Notes: generated by a model from the letters alone, not told the origin. Numbered from the stretch's first letter, positions 1 to 8,479 are shown. The stretch: 64,000 nucleotides of DNA from Blastococcus sp. TBT05-19 (GCF_003319095.1 NZ_QOHI01000003.1:1-64000), one strand, 5' to 3'. Made by a program: numbers and translations.

Positions 1-103
1 GCACGCCGATGACGTGGGCTTTGCGATGCGCGAACAGGTCCACGGCGAGCATGGCGACGATGCCGCCGAGCACGGCCAACCACAACCACAACGGGACATC
101 CAT
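1..103 (-). CDS. TerC-family integral membrane protein, N-terminal part
   Basis: Reading leftward from an ATG at 103 the frame stays open to the window edge and starts MDVPLWLWLAVLGG, followed by a hydrophobic stretch and an aspartate in a membrane context (AVDLFAHRK). This is the typical first helix of TerC/Alx-type membrane proteins, which are linked to metal (Mn) export or tellurite resistance. An AGGAG ribosome binding site lies about 8 nt upstream. Only 34 codons are visible, so the family call rests on a short match. It is not clear whether it belongs to the host chromosome or to the mobile element on its right. Confidence 0.55.
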   Translation of the reverse strand, partial: MDVPLWLWLAVLGGIVAMLAVDLFAHRKAHVIGV

Positions 104-605
104 GCGGAGACTCCTGCCTCGGTCGGTGCCTTACTACCCCGCCGTTGACGGGAGGTTCGTCGACGTTCGGTGCAGGCTGACCGGTCCGGACTGCCCCGGG
201 TGCGTCGCGATCGTATGTACCGGAGGCCAAGGCCTCTGAAACGGCCGGGGGTTGGATGACGCCTGGCCGCCATGTCACCGCCAGCGGGCGACTCCCACGC
301 TGCAGGGCTCGGCGGCACGGCCGTCGAACTCGTCGCGACGCACAGGCGCCCGCGGCCCTCGGCGTGTCCCTACCTCCACCGCAAGCGCGAGAGCTGGAAC
401 ATTGACATTCGGCTCGCAGTCGACGATCGCCATGAACGATCAACAAGATGGCACCTGCACGATTCCTTGCCCCCGAGTGAGCTGCTCCAATAAGTGCTCA
501 GATCTTCACGAGAGAACGGCACGAATGCTACCTTCGGAGGTAGCTCGGGCCCCGCTTCGCGGGGCCCATCGGCGTTTCTAGGGGTGACTCGTTGGTCATT
601 GTCGG
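104..605. other. non-coding region between terC-like gene and relaxase
   Basis: I see no convincing gene here; the open frames lack ribosome binding sites and recognisable content. It holds the untranslated leader of the leftward TerC-like gene, a short inverted repeat at 223-236 (GAGGCC-AA-GGCCTC), and a pair of adjacent perfect hairpins at 527-567, described separately. A TTGACA hexamer at 402-407 has no good -10 partner. As it lies just upstream of a MobF relaxase, this is the natural place to look for an origin of transfer. Confidence 0.5.
527..567. terminator. two adjacent hairpins upstream of relaxase (terminator or oriT structure)
   Basis: The first hairpin, 527-544, is a perfect 7-bp stem (GCTACCT/AGGTAGC) with loop TCGG. 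Two bases later, 547-567 is a perfect 9-bp stem (GGGCCCCGC/GCGGGGCCC) with loop TTC, followed by ATCGGCGTTTCT. The second looks like a rho-independent terminator with a weak T tract. Two stacked hairpins 40 to 80 nt before a relaxase start could also be part of an oriT. The sequence alone does not decide. Confidence 0.5.
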
Positions 606-3600
606 GTGGCGTTGAAGATGCACGGCGGAATGAAGATTTACGCCGGCGCGCCGGTGGCTGCCCGGCACTACGTGGAGGCCGACCGCGGCCGGGTCGACGA
701 CTACTACCTCACCGAGGGCACCGGCGTCGCCCGTCGCTTCACCACAACGGATGGTCGCGTGGCCGAGCTGGGGCCGCTGACCGGCGACGCCTACGAGACC
801 TGGGTGGCTGGCCGCGACCCGAAGACGGGTGAGCCGAGGGGGCAGCTGCGCACCGATGAGCACGCCGTTCGGTTCGCCGAGGTGGTGGTCAACGGCCCGA
901 AGACGTGGTCGCTGGCCGCCGCGCTGGACCCGGACATCGCGACGGCGTACGAGGCGGCGCAGGACCGCGCCGCCGAGCAGATCATCGCCTGGCTCTCCGA
1001 GCACGCCACCACCCGGGTCGGCCCGCGCGGCGGGCAGGTGCAGATACCGCTGGAGGTGCTGGAGGCCGCGACGGTTCGGCACTACACCTCCCGGGCGAAC
1101 GACCCGCACTGGCACCTGCACCTGCAGTTCCTGTCCCGGGTATTCGCCGCGGGGAAATGGCGCGGCTTGCACACCGTCGGCGTCCGCGACTTCCTGGGCG
1201 CGATCAACGGGATCGGGCACGCCGCGATGGCGTGTGACCCGGAATTGAACGCCGCCTTCGCCGCGCACGGCTACCGGAAGGGCGCTACGGGAGAAATACT
1301 GGAGCTCGCCGAGTACACGGGTCCGTTCAGCGCCCGGCACGCCCAGATCGCCCGGAATGTGGACCGCTACGAACGGGAATGGACCGCAGCGCACCCCGGC
1401 GAATCCCCCGGGCCGGTGCTGCGCCGAGCCTGGGACGTCCGGGCGTGGGCCGACGGCCGCCCGGACAAGATCACTGCCCAGCCCGGGGTCGGGCTGGAGG
1501 AACGCTGGCGGGCCGAGCTGTCCGCCCTCGGCTACCGCGACCCGGGAAAGCCGGTCGACCTGGCCCCCACCCCGATCGGGGCCCTCGATCGAGACGAACT
1601 GGTGCAGCGCGCGCTGGCCCGGCTCGCGGCCGGGCGGTCGGCGTGGAACGCCGCCGACATCCGGGGCGAGGCCGAGCGGCTGATCGCCGCCGCAGGCGTC
1701 GTCGCCGACGCCGGGGTGCGCATCGAGCTGGCCGAAGACCTCACCGCCCGCGCGATGGACCGGTGCGTGCCGTTGCTGGACCGCGACGGGGTGCCCGAGC
1801 ACATCCGCGCCTGGACCTCCCAGCCGGTCCTCGACGTCGAAGCCGACCTGACCACCCGGCTCGCCGCCCGCGCTGCGCGCGGCGTGCCGGACACCGTCCC
1901 GGCACTGCCGGTCGAGCGCGTGGCCGCCGCCGGCCGGCTGGATGCCGGCCAAGCCGCGGCGGTCGCCGCGCTCGCCGGCGACCGGCCCCTGGTGGTGGTC
2001 GAGGGCGCCGCCGGGGCGGGCAAGACCACCACCCTGTCCGCCACCCGCGACCTGCTCGAGGCACAACATCGCCGGCTCGTGGTGGTCACCCCCACCCGCA
2101 AGGCAGCCAAGGTGGCCGCCTGCGAGGTGGGGACGGCCGCCGGGTCGGCGGCATCCCTGGCCTTCCAGCACGGCTGGCGCTGGAACGACGAAGGGCGTTG
2201 GACCCGGCTCACCGCCGGCCAGGTCGACCCGGCGACCGGCCGTGTGTACGCCGGGCCGAACGAGGCCGCGCAGCTACGGCCCGGGGACCTGCTGCTGGTC
2301 GATGAGGCCGGGATGCTCGATCAGGACACCGCCCGCGCCCTGCTCACCGTCGCCGACGAGTGCCGGGTCCGGGTGGCGCTGCTCGGCGACCGGCACCAGC
2401 TGTCCGCGGTCGGCCGCGGCGGCGTCCTAGACCTCGCCATCGGCCAGGCCGACCCCGGGGCGCACCTGACACTCGACTCCGTGCACCGCTTCACCCGAAC
2501 CGACGAGGAAGGCCGCACAACACGCGACACCGGCTACGCCGAGCTGACCCTGGCCATGCGCACCGGCGAGGACCTCGGCGCCGTCTTCGACGCCCTCCTC
2601 GCCCGCGGCCAGATCCGGCTGTTCCCCGACGCCGCCGCGCTGCGCGACGCGCTGGCCGCCACCGCCGCCGAGTCTTATGCCGCAGGCCGACCGGTGGCCG
2701 TGGTGGTGGACACCCGCGACCAGGCCGCCGAACTCAACACCGCCATCCGGGAACGGCTGGCCGTCGCCGGCCGGGTCGATGACCGAACGGTGGCCGTCAC
2801 CGGCGCCGGGGAGCGGATCGGCGCCGGGGACCGGATCGCCACCCGGCGCAACGACCGTCACCTCGACGTCGCCAACCGCGACACCTGGGTGGTCACCGCG
2901 GTCGGCCGCCGCGGCGGGCTGCTCGTCACCCCTGCTGTCACCCCCACCGGCACCGTCCCCGGGAACGGGTCCGGCGGTGTCACCCCGGCCGGCCTAGGGA
3001 CCCGCGTACTGCCCGCGGACTACGTCACCGAGCACGTCGAGCTCGCCTACGCCTCCACCGCGTACGGCGTGCAGGGCGACACCGTCACCGCCGCGCACGT
3101 GGTGGTCGGCGAGCAGACCGGCGCCTCCTCCTGCTATGTCGGGATGACCCGCGGCCGAACGGCGAACACCGCCCACCTCGTCGCCACCGACGCCGACCAG
3201 GCGCGGGGACAATGGATCGCCGTGTTCGCCCGCGACCGCGCAGACCTCGGCCCCGCGCACGCCGCCCAGCTCGCCGCCGCCGAGGCCGCCCGGTACGCCA
3301 CTCCCCGCCCGCTGGAGCAGACGCTCGCCGACCTGCACTCTGCGTGGACGGCCGAGCAACGCTGCCTCGACCGGCTCGCCCACGACCTGCCGCGCCGGGA
3401 CGCGCTGCGCGAGATCGTCGCGCTCGAGTCCGCCCACGCCGACCGGGCCGCCGCGCTCACAGATGCGTATCGGCAGACAGGGATCGACGCCCGCCACGCG
3501 ACGGCGCGGGCCGACGCCAGCGGCGCGGTCGTCACCGCCGAGACCGACCGGATCCGCGACACGCTGCTCGGCAGCTGGGACACTGGGCGTGACGCCGCCC

Positions 3601-4268
3601 GTGACGCCGCGCAGGTCGTGCTCGATGGTCCCGGCCGGCTCCGGCTGCGGCGGGCGGCGGTGAACCGGGCCGGCGAGCAGCTGGTCGACTGGGCGGACGC
3701 CTGGCGGCCCTACCTGCCGGCCATGCCCACCGACCCGCAGCAGCTCGCGCGCCTGGCTGACCGGTCCGACGACCGACCGCGGCTGTGGACTGCCTTCGAC
3801 TCCTACGCCCGCCACCACGCCGAACACGCCCATCCGGAGCACGCTCAGTTGCGCGAGACCGCAGCCACCGCCCAGGAGACCCACCGGCACGCCGGGGCCG
3901 CGCTGGCCGACGCCCGCCGTCAGCACGAGGACCGGCTCGCCCGCTTCGGACCTCTCGCCCGAACCCTCGACCCGGCGGAGCGACTGTCCGACACCGACCG
4001 GGCCATCACCGCCGCCCGAGCAGAACTGGCCGCCGTCGGCGCCCGCGTTGCGCGTCTGACGGCCGAGCCGGCTCTTCTCGCCCAGCCGGTCGACCGCCTC
4101 GCCCAGGAGCGGGTCACCTGGCGTGCACACCAGGACGCAGACCCGAACCCACACGGATCGGCCGCCCCGCTGCTGACCGCCTCCGAACCGGGTGTCCGCC
4201 GCCCGCGGCCCGAGGATCTTCAATACATCTCGCCGCACCGCGCCCCGGGGCGGGGCATATCGCGCTGA
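606..4268 (+). CDS. MobF-family relaxase with RecD-like helicase domain
   Basis: A 1220-aa protein of the TrwC/TraI class, which nicks oriT through an active tyrosine and unwinds DNA for conjugal transfer. The N-terminus has the expected tyrosine pair (RVDDYYLTEG, near residues 33-34) and a metal-binding HUH site (DPHWHLHLQF, near 168). A helicase follows: Walker A EGAAGAGKTT near 470, Walker B LLLVDEAGML near 565, GDRHQLSAVG, and a C-terminal YGVQGDT motif near 820. The last 350 residues are charged and probably helical. The GTG at 606 gives MALKMHGGMKIY; the in-frame ATG at 618 is an alternative, and neither has a good ribosome binding site. Similar relaxases are common in actinobacterial integrated elements. 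No coupling protein or type IV secretion gene is in the window. Confidence 0.9.
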   Translation: MALKMHGGMKIYAGAPVAARHYVEADRGRVDDYYLTEGTGVARRFTTTDGRVAELGPLTGDAYETWVAGRDPKTGEPRGQLRTDEHAVRFAEVVVNGPKTWSLAAALDPDIATAYEAAQDRAAEQIIAWLSEHATTRVGPRGGQVQIPLEVLEAATVRHYTSRANDPHWHLHLQFLSRVFAAGKWRGLHTVGVRDFLGAINGIGHAAMACDPELNAAFAAHGYRKGATGEILELAEYTGPFSARHAQIARNVDRYEREWTAAHPGESPGPVLRRAWDVRAWADGRPDKITAQPGVGLEERWRAELSALGYRDPGKPVDLAPTPIGALDRDELVQRALARLAAGRSAWNAADIRGEAERLIAAAGVVADAGVRIELAEDLTARAMDRCVPLLDRDGVPEHIRAWTSQPVLDVEADLTTRLAARAARGVPDTVPALPVERVAAAGRLDAGQAAAVAALAGDRPLVVVEGAAGAGKTTTLSATRDLLEAQHRRLVVVTPTRKAAKVAACEVGTAAGSAASLAFQHGWRWNDEGRWTRLTAGQVDPATGRVYAGPNEAAQLRPGDLLLVDEAGMLDQDTARALLTVADECRVRVALLGDRHQLSAVGRGGVLDLAIGQADPGAHLTLDSVHRFTRTDEEGRTTRDTGYAELTLAMRTGEDLGAVFDALLARGQIRLFPDAAALRDALAATAAESYAAGRPVAVVVDTRDQAAELNTAIRERLAVAGRVDDRTVAVTGAGERIGAGDRIATRRNDRHLDVANRDTWVVTAVGRRGGLLVTPAVTPTGTVPGNGSGGVTPAGLGTRVLPADYVTEHVELAYASTAYGVQGDTVTAAHVVVGEQTGASSCYVGMTRGRTANTAHLVATDADQARGQWIAVFARDRADLGPAHAAQLAAAEAARYATPRPLEQTLADLHSAWTAEQRCLDRLAHDLPRRDALREIVALESAHADRAAALTDAYRQTGIDARHATARADASGAVVTAETDRIRDTLLGSWDTGRDAARDAAQVVLDGPGRLRLRRAAVNRAGEQLVDWADAWRPYLPAMPTDPQQLARLADRSDDRPRLWTAFDSYARHHAEHAHPEHAQLRETAATAQETHRHAGAALADARRQHEDRLARFGPLARTLDPAERLSDTDRAITAARAELAAVGARVARLTAEPALLAQPVDRLAQERVTWRAHQDADPNPHGSAAPLLTASEPGVRRPRPEDLQYISPHRAPGRGISR

Positions 4269-4572
4269 ACGGGCGGCCCTCCCCGAGCCTCCGACGACGG
4301 GGCTGAGACTCGGCCGCCAGCGTCGACGCTCCGTCGCCCAGGCGGGGGTGGGTGCCGCGAGCCTACGGCGCTCACCACCACGCGGATGGTTCACCGGCGG
4401 CGTGCGGATCAGTGGGGGCACTTCGCCCGACAGCCGCCCACACCGCGCCCACAAGACGCCCACAGAAGGGCCGTCCGCGACCAACGTCGACCGAACGCAG
4501 CAAACGGTATTTCTGCTGGTCAAGACACAGTTCCGCGGAGAATGCGCTGATCAGAAGAGCGTCTCTTGGGAA
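4269..4572. other. gene-free stretch between relaxase and att site
   Basis: About 300 bases with no supportable gene. An open frame runs through it into the tRNA fragment and beyond, which argues against it being coding. The part near 4548-4562 weakly resembles a tRNA D-arm (GCTGATCAGAAGAGC) just before the tRNA-like 3' half, so the region may retain decayed tRNA sequence, but no matching 5' acceptor strand is present. Confidence 0.4.
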
Positions 4573-4613
4573 CTTTTATCCGCGGGTTGTGGGTTCGATC
4601 CCCACGGGGCCCA
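4573..4613 (+). other. tRNA-Lys-like 3' half, putative attachment site
   Basis: The stretch contains an anticodon-loop-like CTTTTA, the 3' anticodon stem strand TCCGC, a 5-nt variable loop, a perfect T arm (GTGGG-TTCGATC-CCCAC at 4589-4605) and a 7-nt acceptor strand GGGGCCC with discriminator A4613. No matching 5' half exists upstream, so it cannot be a working tRNA. The CTTTTA core points to tRNA-Lys(TTT), with one A missing compared with the usual CTTTTAA loop. This is what a tRNA-targeting integrase leaves at the far end of an element. Confidence 0.65.
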
Positions 4614-4626
4614 CTGGACAGCAGGC

Positions 4627-4953
4627 GTGGATCCTCGGCCTCCCCTCGCGGTAGCGGGCGGCGCGTACGCCGCAGCCGGAAGTTCGAGCCGCGCCTCCGC
4701 CCTGGCTGGCGGTCGGCTGGAGGTCCGGAACCGGCTGAGCACCCGCCAGTTGCTGGGCGCGGACATCGAGCGGGTTTCCTCGGCTCGGACCATGGGGGTC
4801 GGGTCGAACCGCCGACTCGTGGTGCACCTGAGAGACGGGGCGGCCGTGCCGCTCGCGGCGACCGAAGCTCTGCCGCTACCCGGGCAGCTCCGGGCGCTGG
4901 AGGAGCAGTCGGCGGAACTGCTCCACTGGCTCCGGGACCACCGCTCCCGGTAG
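4627..4953 (+). CDS. short PH-domain-like protein, probably a gene fragment
   Basis: A 108-aa frame from a GTG that lies 14 nt after the tRNA-like fragment. The part from about residue 29 (GGRLEVRNRLSTRQL, then RRLVVHLRDGAAVPL) looks like the strands of the small bacterial PH domains found in actinobacterial membrane proteins. Those proteins normally have two membrane helices before this domain, which are missing here. The gene may have been cut when the element or an older relative arrived. The first 28 codons have no support as protein and there is no good ribosome binding site. It could also be a pseudogene. Confidence 0.4.
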   Translation: MDPRPPLAVAGGAYAAAGSSSRASALAGGRLEVRNRLSTRQLLGADIERVSSARTMGVGSNRRLVVHLRDGAAVPLAATEALPLPGQLRALEEQSAELLHWLRDHRSR

Positions 4954-5060
4954 ACGCTGGCCGACATCAGCCGCCAAGCTGCCGGGTCCGCAGCGGATCC
5001 CTCGCGTCCTGCTCGGGCCCGGTGCGTCTCGTAAGCGCTGCACCCTCACGGCGTCGCCCA

Positions 5061-5066
5061 TATCCT
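5061..5066 (+). promoter_or_regulatory. candidate -10 element for the ESX-like operon
   Basis: TATCCT fits the actinobacterial TANNNT -10 pattern and lies 64 nt before the first gene of the operon starting at 5130. The -35 region is poor. It is the best candidate in the 175-nt gap before the operon, but this is a weak call. Confidence 0.3.
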
Positions 5067-5129
5067 GCTCCTCGGACTCGCGGCCGCGTGCGGCGCGAAC
5101 GGGCTCCTGAGAGACGCGGGGGGATGCGG

Positions 5130-5441
5130 ATGAGCGACCTGAGGGTGGACTTCGAGACGCTGCGCAGCAGCGCCGAGACGGCGAAGGTGATCAAGGCCGC
5201 CTTCGACGACCTCGCGTCCCGCGTGGGGGACACGCGCGACTGCTGGGGCCACCCCGGGATCGCCGACGCCATGCACACCTTCGGCACGAACTGGCGCTAC
5301 CACCGCACGATCCTCAGCGAGGAGATCCAGGCGACCGGCGACAAGCTGGAGAAGTGCCTGGAGGTCTTCCAGGAGGCCGACCAGGCGCTGGCCTCGAGCA
5401 CCCCCACCAGCAGCACCGGCGGACAGCAGGGGCCCCGATGA
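5130..5441 (+). CDS. WXG100/ESX-like small helical protein
   Basis: A 103-aa protein starting MSDLRVDFETLRSSAETAKV, with two predicted helices and a tryptophan-glycine turn (DCWGHPGIADAMHTFG) in the middle, as in WXG100-like type VII secretion substrates. The C-terminal tail is rich in Ser, Thr and Gly. The ATG at 5130 was preferred over 5124 because a G-rich Shine-Dalgarno run (5118-5123) sits 6 nt before it. It is the first gene of a six-gene coupled operon, and its stop overlaps the next ATG (ATGA at 5438-5441). It probably pairs with the next protein for export. No ESX core genes (EccB, EccC, EccD) are in the window, so the secretion machine must be encoded elsewhere. Confidence 0.75.
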   Translation: MSDLRVDFETLRSSAETAKVIKAAFDDLASRVGDTRDCWGHPGIADAMHTFGTNWRYHRTILSEEIQATGDKLEKCLEVFQEADQALASSTPTSSTGGQQGPR

Positions 5442-6787
5442 GCGCGCGACCCGGGAACTGGGGCCTGCTGGAGCTCGGCCGCGACCCGCTGCCGGGCGAC
5501 CCGGACGAGGTGGCGACCGAAGCGGCGCACTACCGGGACCTCGCGCAGGAGATCCGCAGCCAGGTCGCCCGGCTGCGCGAGCTGGCCTCCGGCACCAACG
5601 AGCTGGTCGGCAGGTTCGCCCCCGAGGTGCGCGAGAGCGCCGAGGAGCTCGCCACGCACCTGGGCCAGGCGCAGGGCCGCTTCGACACCGTCGCCGCGCA
5701 GCTCGACCGCTGGCACCCGGAGCTGGAGCACGGGCGGATCGAGACCGGGAGCCTGCTGCGCCGCGCCGAGGACGCGAAGCACGAGGCCGCGGTGAACGAG
5801 CCGTCCGGCACACCCGTCGATCCGACCGACCCCGCCGCGGTGGCCGCCGACCAGGCCCGCAGCAGCAGGCTCCAGCAGGCCACGTCGGAGCTCAACGCCC
5901 TGGTCAGCCAGTGCCGGACGCTCCTGGACGACGTCAACGGCGTCGGCGACGACGTCGCCCGCACGATCGAGGACGCCTCCTCCGACAGCCTCGAGGACAG
6001 CTGGTGGGACCGGAACGTCCGGTCGTTCATCCACGAGCACGCGGACTTCCTCAAGCTCATCGCCGACGTGCTCACCTGGGTGGCGACCGGCCTGGCGATC
6101 GCCGTCCTGCTGCTCAGCAACCCGGCCGGCTGGATCGCCCTCGCCGCCATCGCGTTCACCGCGGGCGCCATGGTGATCCACACGGCCCTGGCGGCGAACG
6201 GCGACGGCTCGTGGGCCGACGTCGGGATGGACGCGTTCGCGCTGGTGACCTTCGGCGCCGGCCGGCTGCTGACGTCGGGTGCGAAGACGGCGCTGGCGGC
6301 CCGTGAGGGCATGGCGGCCTTCAGCGCCGCGTCGCGGACCGCGCGGCAGGCGTTCGCGAGCGCCAGCGGAGTGTTCGGCAAGGCCGGGGCCTGGCTCACC
6401 AGGAGCAACCTCGTGGCGCGCAACCTCCGGGGAGCCGGGGCGGCCCTTTCCCGTTTCCAGCAGGTCCGGGGGCAGAACCTGGTGGGCGACGTGCCGGTGC
6501 TGTCCTGGCTGTCCTTCGGGGAGAAGCAGGGAGCTCTGCTGCACCAGGCGATCCAGACGTCGGTCCGCCAGCACGGGCCGGGCGTGCTGCTCAACGGCGC
6601 ACTGGCGATGTCCAACGGCGCGCGCGCCGCGTTCCTGGCCGGGACCACGGCCGACGTCGCCGGGAAGATCGTCAACCCCTCGTTCCCGGGGATCCGGCCC
6701 GACGGCGCGCCGCTGCTCCCGGGCGTGCCGGTCGTGGACCAGTGGCTCCAGGAGCACACCGTGCACGGCGCTCCGGTGTTCCGCTAG
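5438..6787 (+). CDS. putative T7SS-secreted protein with hydrophobic core
   Basis: A 449-aa protein. Residues 1-120 (starting MSARPGNWGLLELGRDPLPGD) resemble the T7SS-signal domain found at the front of actinobacterial type VII effectors: an amphipathic helical bundle after a WGLLELGRDP-type opening. The middle (near residues 205-260) has two strongly hydrophobic helices separated by a short turn. The rest is helical, Ala- and Arg-rich, and has no toxin motif I can recognise. It starts inside the stop codon of the WXG100-like gene, which supports a substrate pair. It could be a membrane-acting effector or a structural surface protein. The target and the toxic activity, if any, are unknown. 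Confidence 0.7.
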   Translation: MSARPGNWGLLELGRDPLPGDPDEVATEAAHYRDLAQEIRSQVARLRELASGTNELVGRFAPEVRESAEELATHLGQAQGRFDTVAAQLDRWHPELEHGRIETGSLLRRAEDAKHEAAVNEPSGTPVDPTDPAAVAADQARSSRLQQATSELNALVSQCRTLLDDVNGVGDDVARTIEDASSDSLEDSWWDRNVRSFIHEHADFLKLIADVLTWVATGLAIAVLLLSNPAGWIALAAIAFTAGAMVIHTALAANGDGSWADVGMDAFALVTFGAGRLLTSGAKTALAAREGMAAFSAASRTARQAFASASGVFGKAGAWLTRSNLVARNLRGAGAALSRFQQVRGQNLVGDVPVLSWLSFGEKQGALLHQAIQTSVRQHGPGVLLNGALAMSNGARAAFLAGTTADVAGKIVNPSFPGIRPDGAPLLPGVPVVDQWLQEHTVHGAPVFR

Positions 6788-7180
6788 ATGCTGGAACTGA
6801 CCCGACTCGCCCGCGGCATCGGTTTCGTCTTCCTCGGCTACTTCGCCGGCTGGCCGCTGCTCGCCGTGCTCGGTGCCGTGCTCACCCGGGGCTTCGACGT
6901 CCAGGGGTTCGAGCGGGTGGTCGAGTGGTGGATCTGGCCCGTGCCGGGCATCTTCCCGGTCCTGTCGGTGGTGCTCGCCGTGGACTTCTTCCGCAGGCTG
7001 CGCGGGCACCGGCTGCGACCGGCCAAGGTGGGCAGCTACCGCTTCGTCGCGCTCCTGCTCACCTTCGGAGCGGGCTTCGCGGTCAGCCGGCACTGGGCAC
7101 CGCTCCTGATCAGCGGGCTGTGCCTGCTGGCGATGTTCGCCCCGGTCAAGAAGCGCGCCGCCGCCTCGGTGGAGGCATGA
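6788..7180 (+). CDS. small integral membrane protein of the ESX-like operon
   Basis: A 130-aa protein beginning directly after the previous stop codon. It has about four hydrophobic segments (near residues 10-33, 45-65, 79-95 and 99-116) and ends with a basic tail (KKRAAASVEA). No family is recognised. Its position right behind a putative effector with hydrophobic helices would fit an immunity or partner protein, but this is inference from gene order alone. The next ATG overlaps its stop. Confidence 0.6.
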   Translation: MLELTRLARGIGFVFLGYFAGWPLLAVLGAVLTRGFDVQGFERVVEWWIWPVPGIFPVLSVVLAVDFFRRLRGHRLRPAKVGSYRFVALLLTFGAGFAVSRHWAPLLISGLCLLAMFAPVKKRAAASVEA

Positions 7181-7860
7181 GCCTGTTCCGCCGTCGCCGC
7201 ACGGCACCCCCCACGGCCGCGCGGGCCGCCCTCAAGGACCCGGTCTTCGCCTGCTCCACCCCGGGCGTCGCGGCGGTCCACGTCGACTACGACCCCGCGG
7301 TCTGGGTGCGCACGCCCAAGCCGGGCCAGGACCGCACCGACTGGGTGGCGGACCACCTCGCGGCCTTCGCCAGCGACCTGGATCTCGACGCCTCGGACGT
7401 TCTCTACCAACACGCCCGCATCGCCCTCGACCTCGTCGCCGACAGCGGCATGGGGCACACCTGCGACTTCGTCTCGGTCCAGGGCGAGGGCCAGGAGACG
7501 GGCATCGTCGCCTACGTCAACGTGGTCGACGAGGAGCTGGGCTGGCTGGAGCACGGCGACCCCGAGGCGTTCACCACCATGGCCGACCTCGCGGCGCAGG
7601 GCGGCGAGCTCCGACGTCCCGAGCACTTCCCGACGCGTCGCGACCCGCGCAGCTGGCGGGTGTCGCGCGAGCAGAGTCTGGACCCGGAGACCCTGTCCAC
7701 CACGTTCCTCGAGCGGGCCTACCGCTGCATCGCCGCCGAGGCCGGCCGCCCCGCCGTCCACCTGTACGGGGGAGGCTTCTACTCGTCCCCGCAGTCCGTG
7801 GCGCCGCTGCTCGGCCTCTTCGTGAAGGTCGACGTGCAGCTCGAGGAGCCTCGTGGCTGA
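7177..7860 (+). CDS. unknown conserved-looking protein, W-motif family, copy 1
   Basis: A 227-aa soluble protein with no recognised domain. After a basic start (MSLFRRRRTAPP) it reads VAAVHVDYDPAVWVRTP, followed by DWVADHLAAFASDL and, at the end, VQLEEPRG. The same layout appears in the next gene product, so the two are probably diverged duplicates. ATGA overlap with the gene before and an 8-nt overlap with the gene after show one transcription unit with the WXG100-like gene. A chaperone or adaptor role for the exported proteins is possible but there is no direct evidence. Confidence 0.65.
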   Translation: MSLFRRRRTAPPTAARAALKDPVFACSTPGVAAVHVDYDPAVWVRTPKPGQDRTDWVADHLAAFASDLDLDASDVLYQHARIALDLVADSGMGHTCDFVSVQGEGQETGIVAYVNVVDEELGWLEHGDPEAFTTMADLAAQGGELRRPEHFPTRRDPRSWRVSREQSLDPETLSTTFLERAYRCIAAEAGRPAVHLYGGGFYSSPQSVAPLLGLFVKVDVQLEEPRG

Positions 7861-8479
7861 CCCCACCGACGACGGGTCCCAGATGACGGCCCCCGACATC
7901 GCCGTGGCCGTCGACTTCGACCCCGGGGTGTGGATGGTCGGCCCGACCGACGGGGACGCCGAGGGCTGGACCGAGGGAGCGCTCGCCGCGGTCTGCGCCG
8001 ATTTCGTGATCGCCGACGGCAGCGCGGCGCAGACCGCGGTGCGCGAGGTGTTGCTCGCCTTCGCCACCGCCGAGCTCGGTTCGGACTTCCGCTTCCTGCG
8101 CCTGCGCAGCCTGGCCGACGTGCCGGTCATCGCCCTGCTGCACATCTGGCCGGTGGATCCGACCGACGTCGATGCCGCACGGCGGGGCGCTGCCGTGCTC
8201 TCCGAGTTCGAGCCCGGGACCCGGTGGTACGACCACGGGCCCCAGCTGCTGGACCTGGACGAGGAAACGGGCCTGAAGCGGGCGCTGCGGTACGCCCTCG
8301 GCGACGACGGCCGGCTCAGCAGCGTGATCCGCTACCACCGGCGGGTGGCCCGGCCGGCGGCGGACGTCGTCCTCACCTGTGCCGGCGCGGACCTGCGCAC
8401 GACCGCCATGGCGCTGGGCGACCTCGACGACCTCGCGCGGGCGGTCCAGCTGATCGAGCCGCGAGGGACGCGGCCGTGA
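7853..8479 (+). CDS. unknown protein, W-motif family, copy 2
   Basis: A 208-aa protein from a GTG that overlaps the previous gene by 8 nt. It shares with its neighbour the pattern VDFDPGVWMVGP, then a tryptophan and LAAVCADF, and the ending VQLIEPRG. The remaining sequence has diverged widely. No catalytic motif or membrane helix is evident. Its stop overlaps the next GTG (GTGA). Confidence 0.65.
   Translation: MADPTDDGSQMTAPDIAVAVDFDPGVWMVGPTDGDAEGWTEGALAAVCADFVIADGSAAQTAVREVLLAFATAELGSDFRFLRLRSLADVPVIALLHIWPVDPTDVDAARRGAAVLSEFEPGTRWYDHGPQLLDLDEETGLKRALRYALGDDGRLSSVIRYHRRVARPAADVVLTCAGADLRTTAMALGDLDDLARAVQLIEPRGTRP

Larger units (their letters stand above)
104..4613. mobile_element. right-hand part of an integrated conjugative or mobilizable element
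   Basis: A MobF relaxase-helicase gene lies next to a 41-nt fragment identical in layout to the 3' half of a tRNA, the usual junction left by a tRNA-targeting integrase at the distal end of an element. The right boundary at 4573-4613 is fairly clear. The left boundary is not in the window: no integrase, replication gene or second tRNA copy is visible, and the start given here is only the first base after the terC-like gene. Whether it is self-transmissible cannot be said from what is visible. Confidence 0.5.

Noticed and set aside
110-200. Possible yybP-ykoY manganese riboswitch before the TerC-like gene
   Set aside because: The minus strand has GGGGTAGTAAGG near 125-140, faintly like the conserved loop, and TerC genes often have this riboswitch. 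But the second conserved loop and the stems could not be found by eye. An Rfam search would settle it.
3-581. Small plus-strand open frames in the first 600 bases
   Set aside because: No ribosome sites, odd composition, and overlap with the TerC-like gene and its leader.
4192-4953. 253-aa frame from inside the relaxase through the tRNA fragment
   Set aside because: It runs through the att site and the end of the relaxase gene; only its last 108 codons have protein character.
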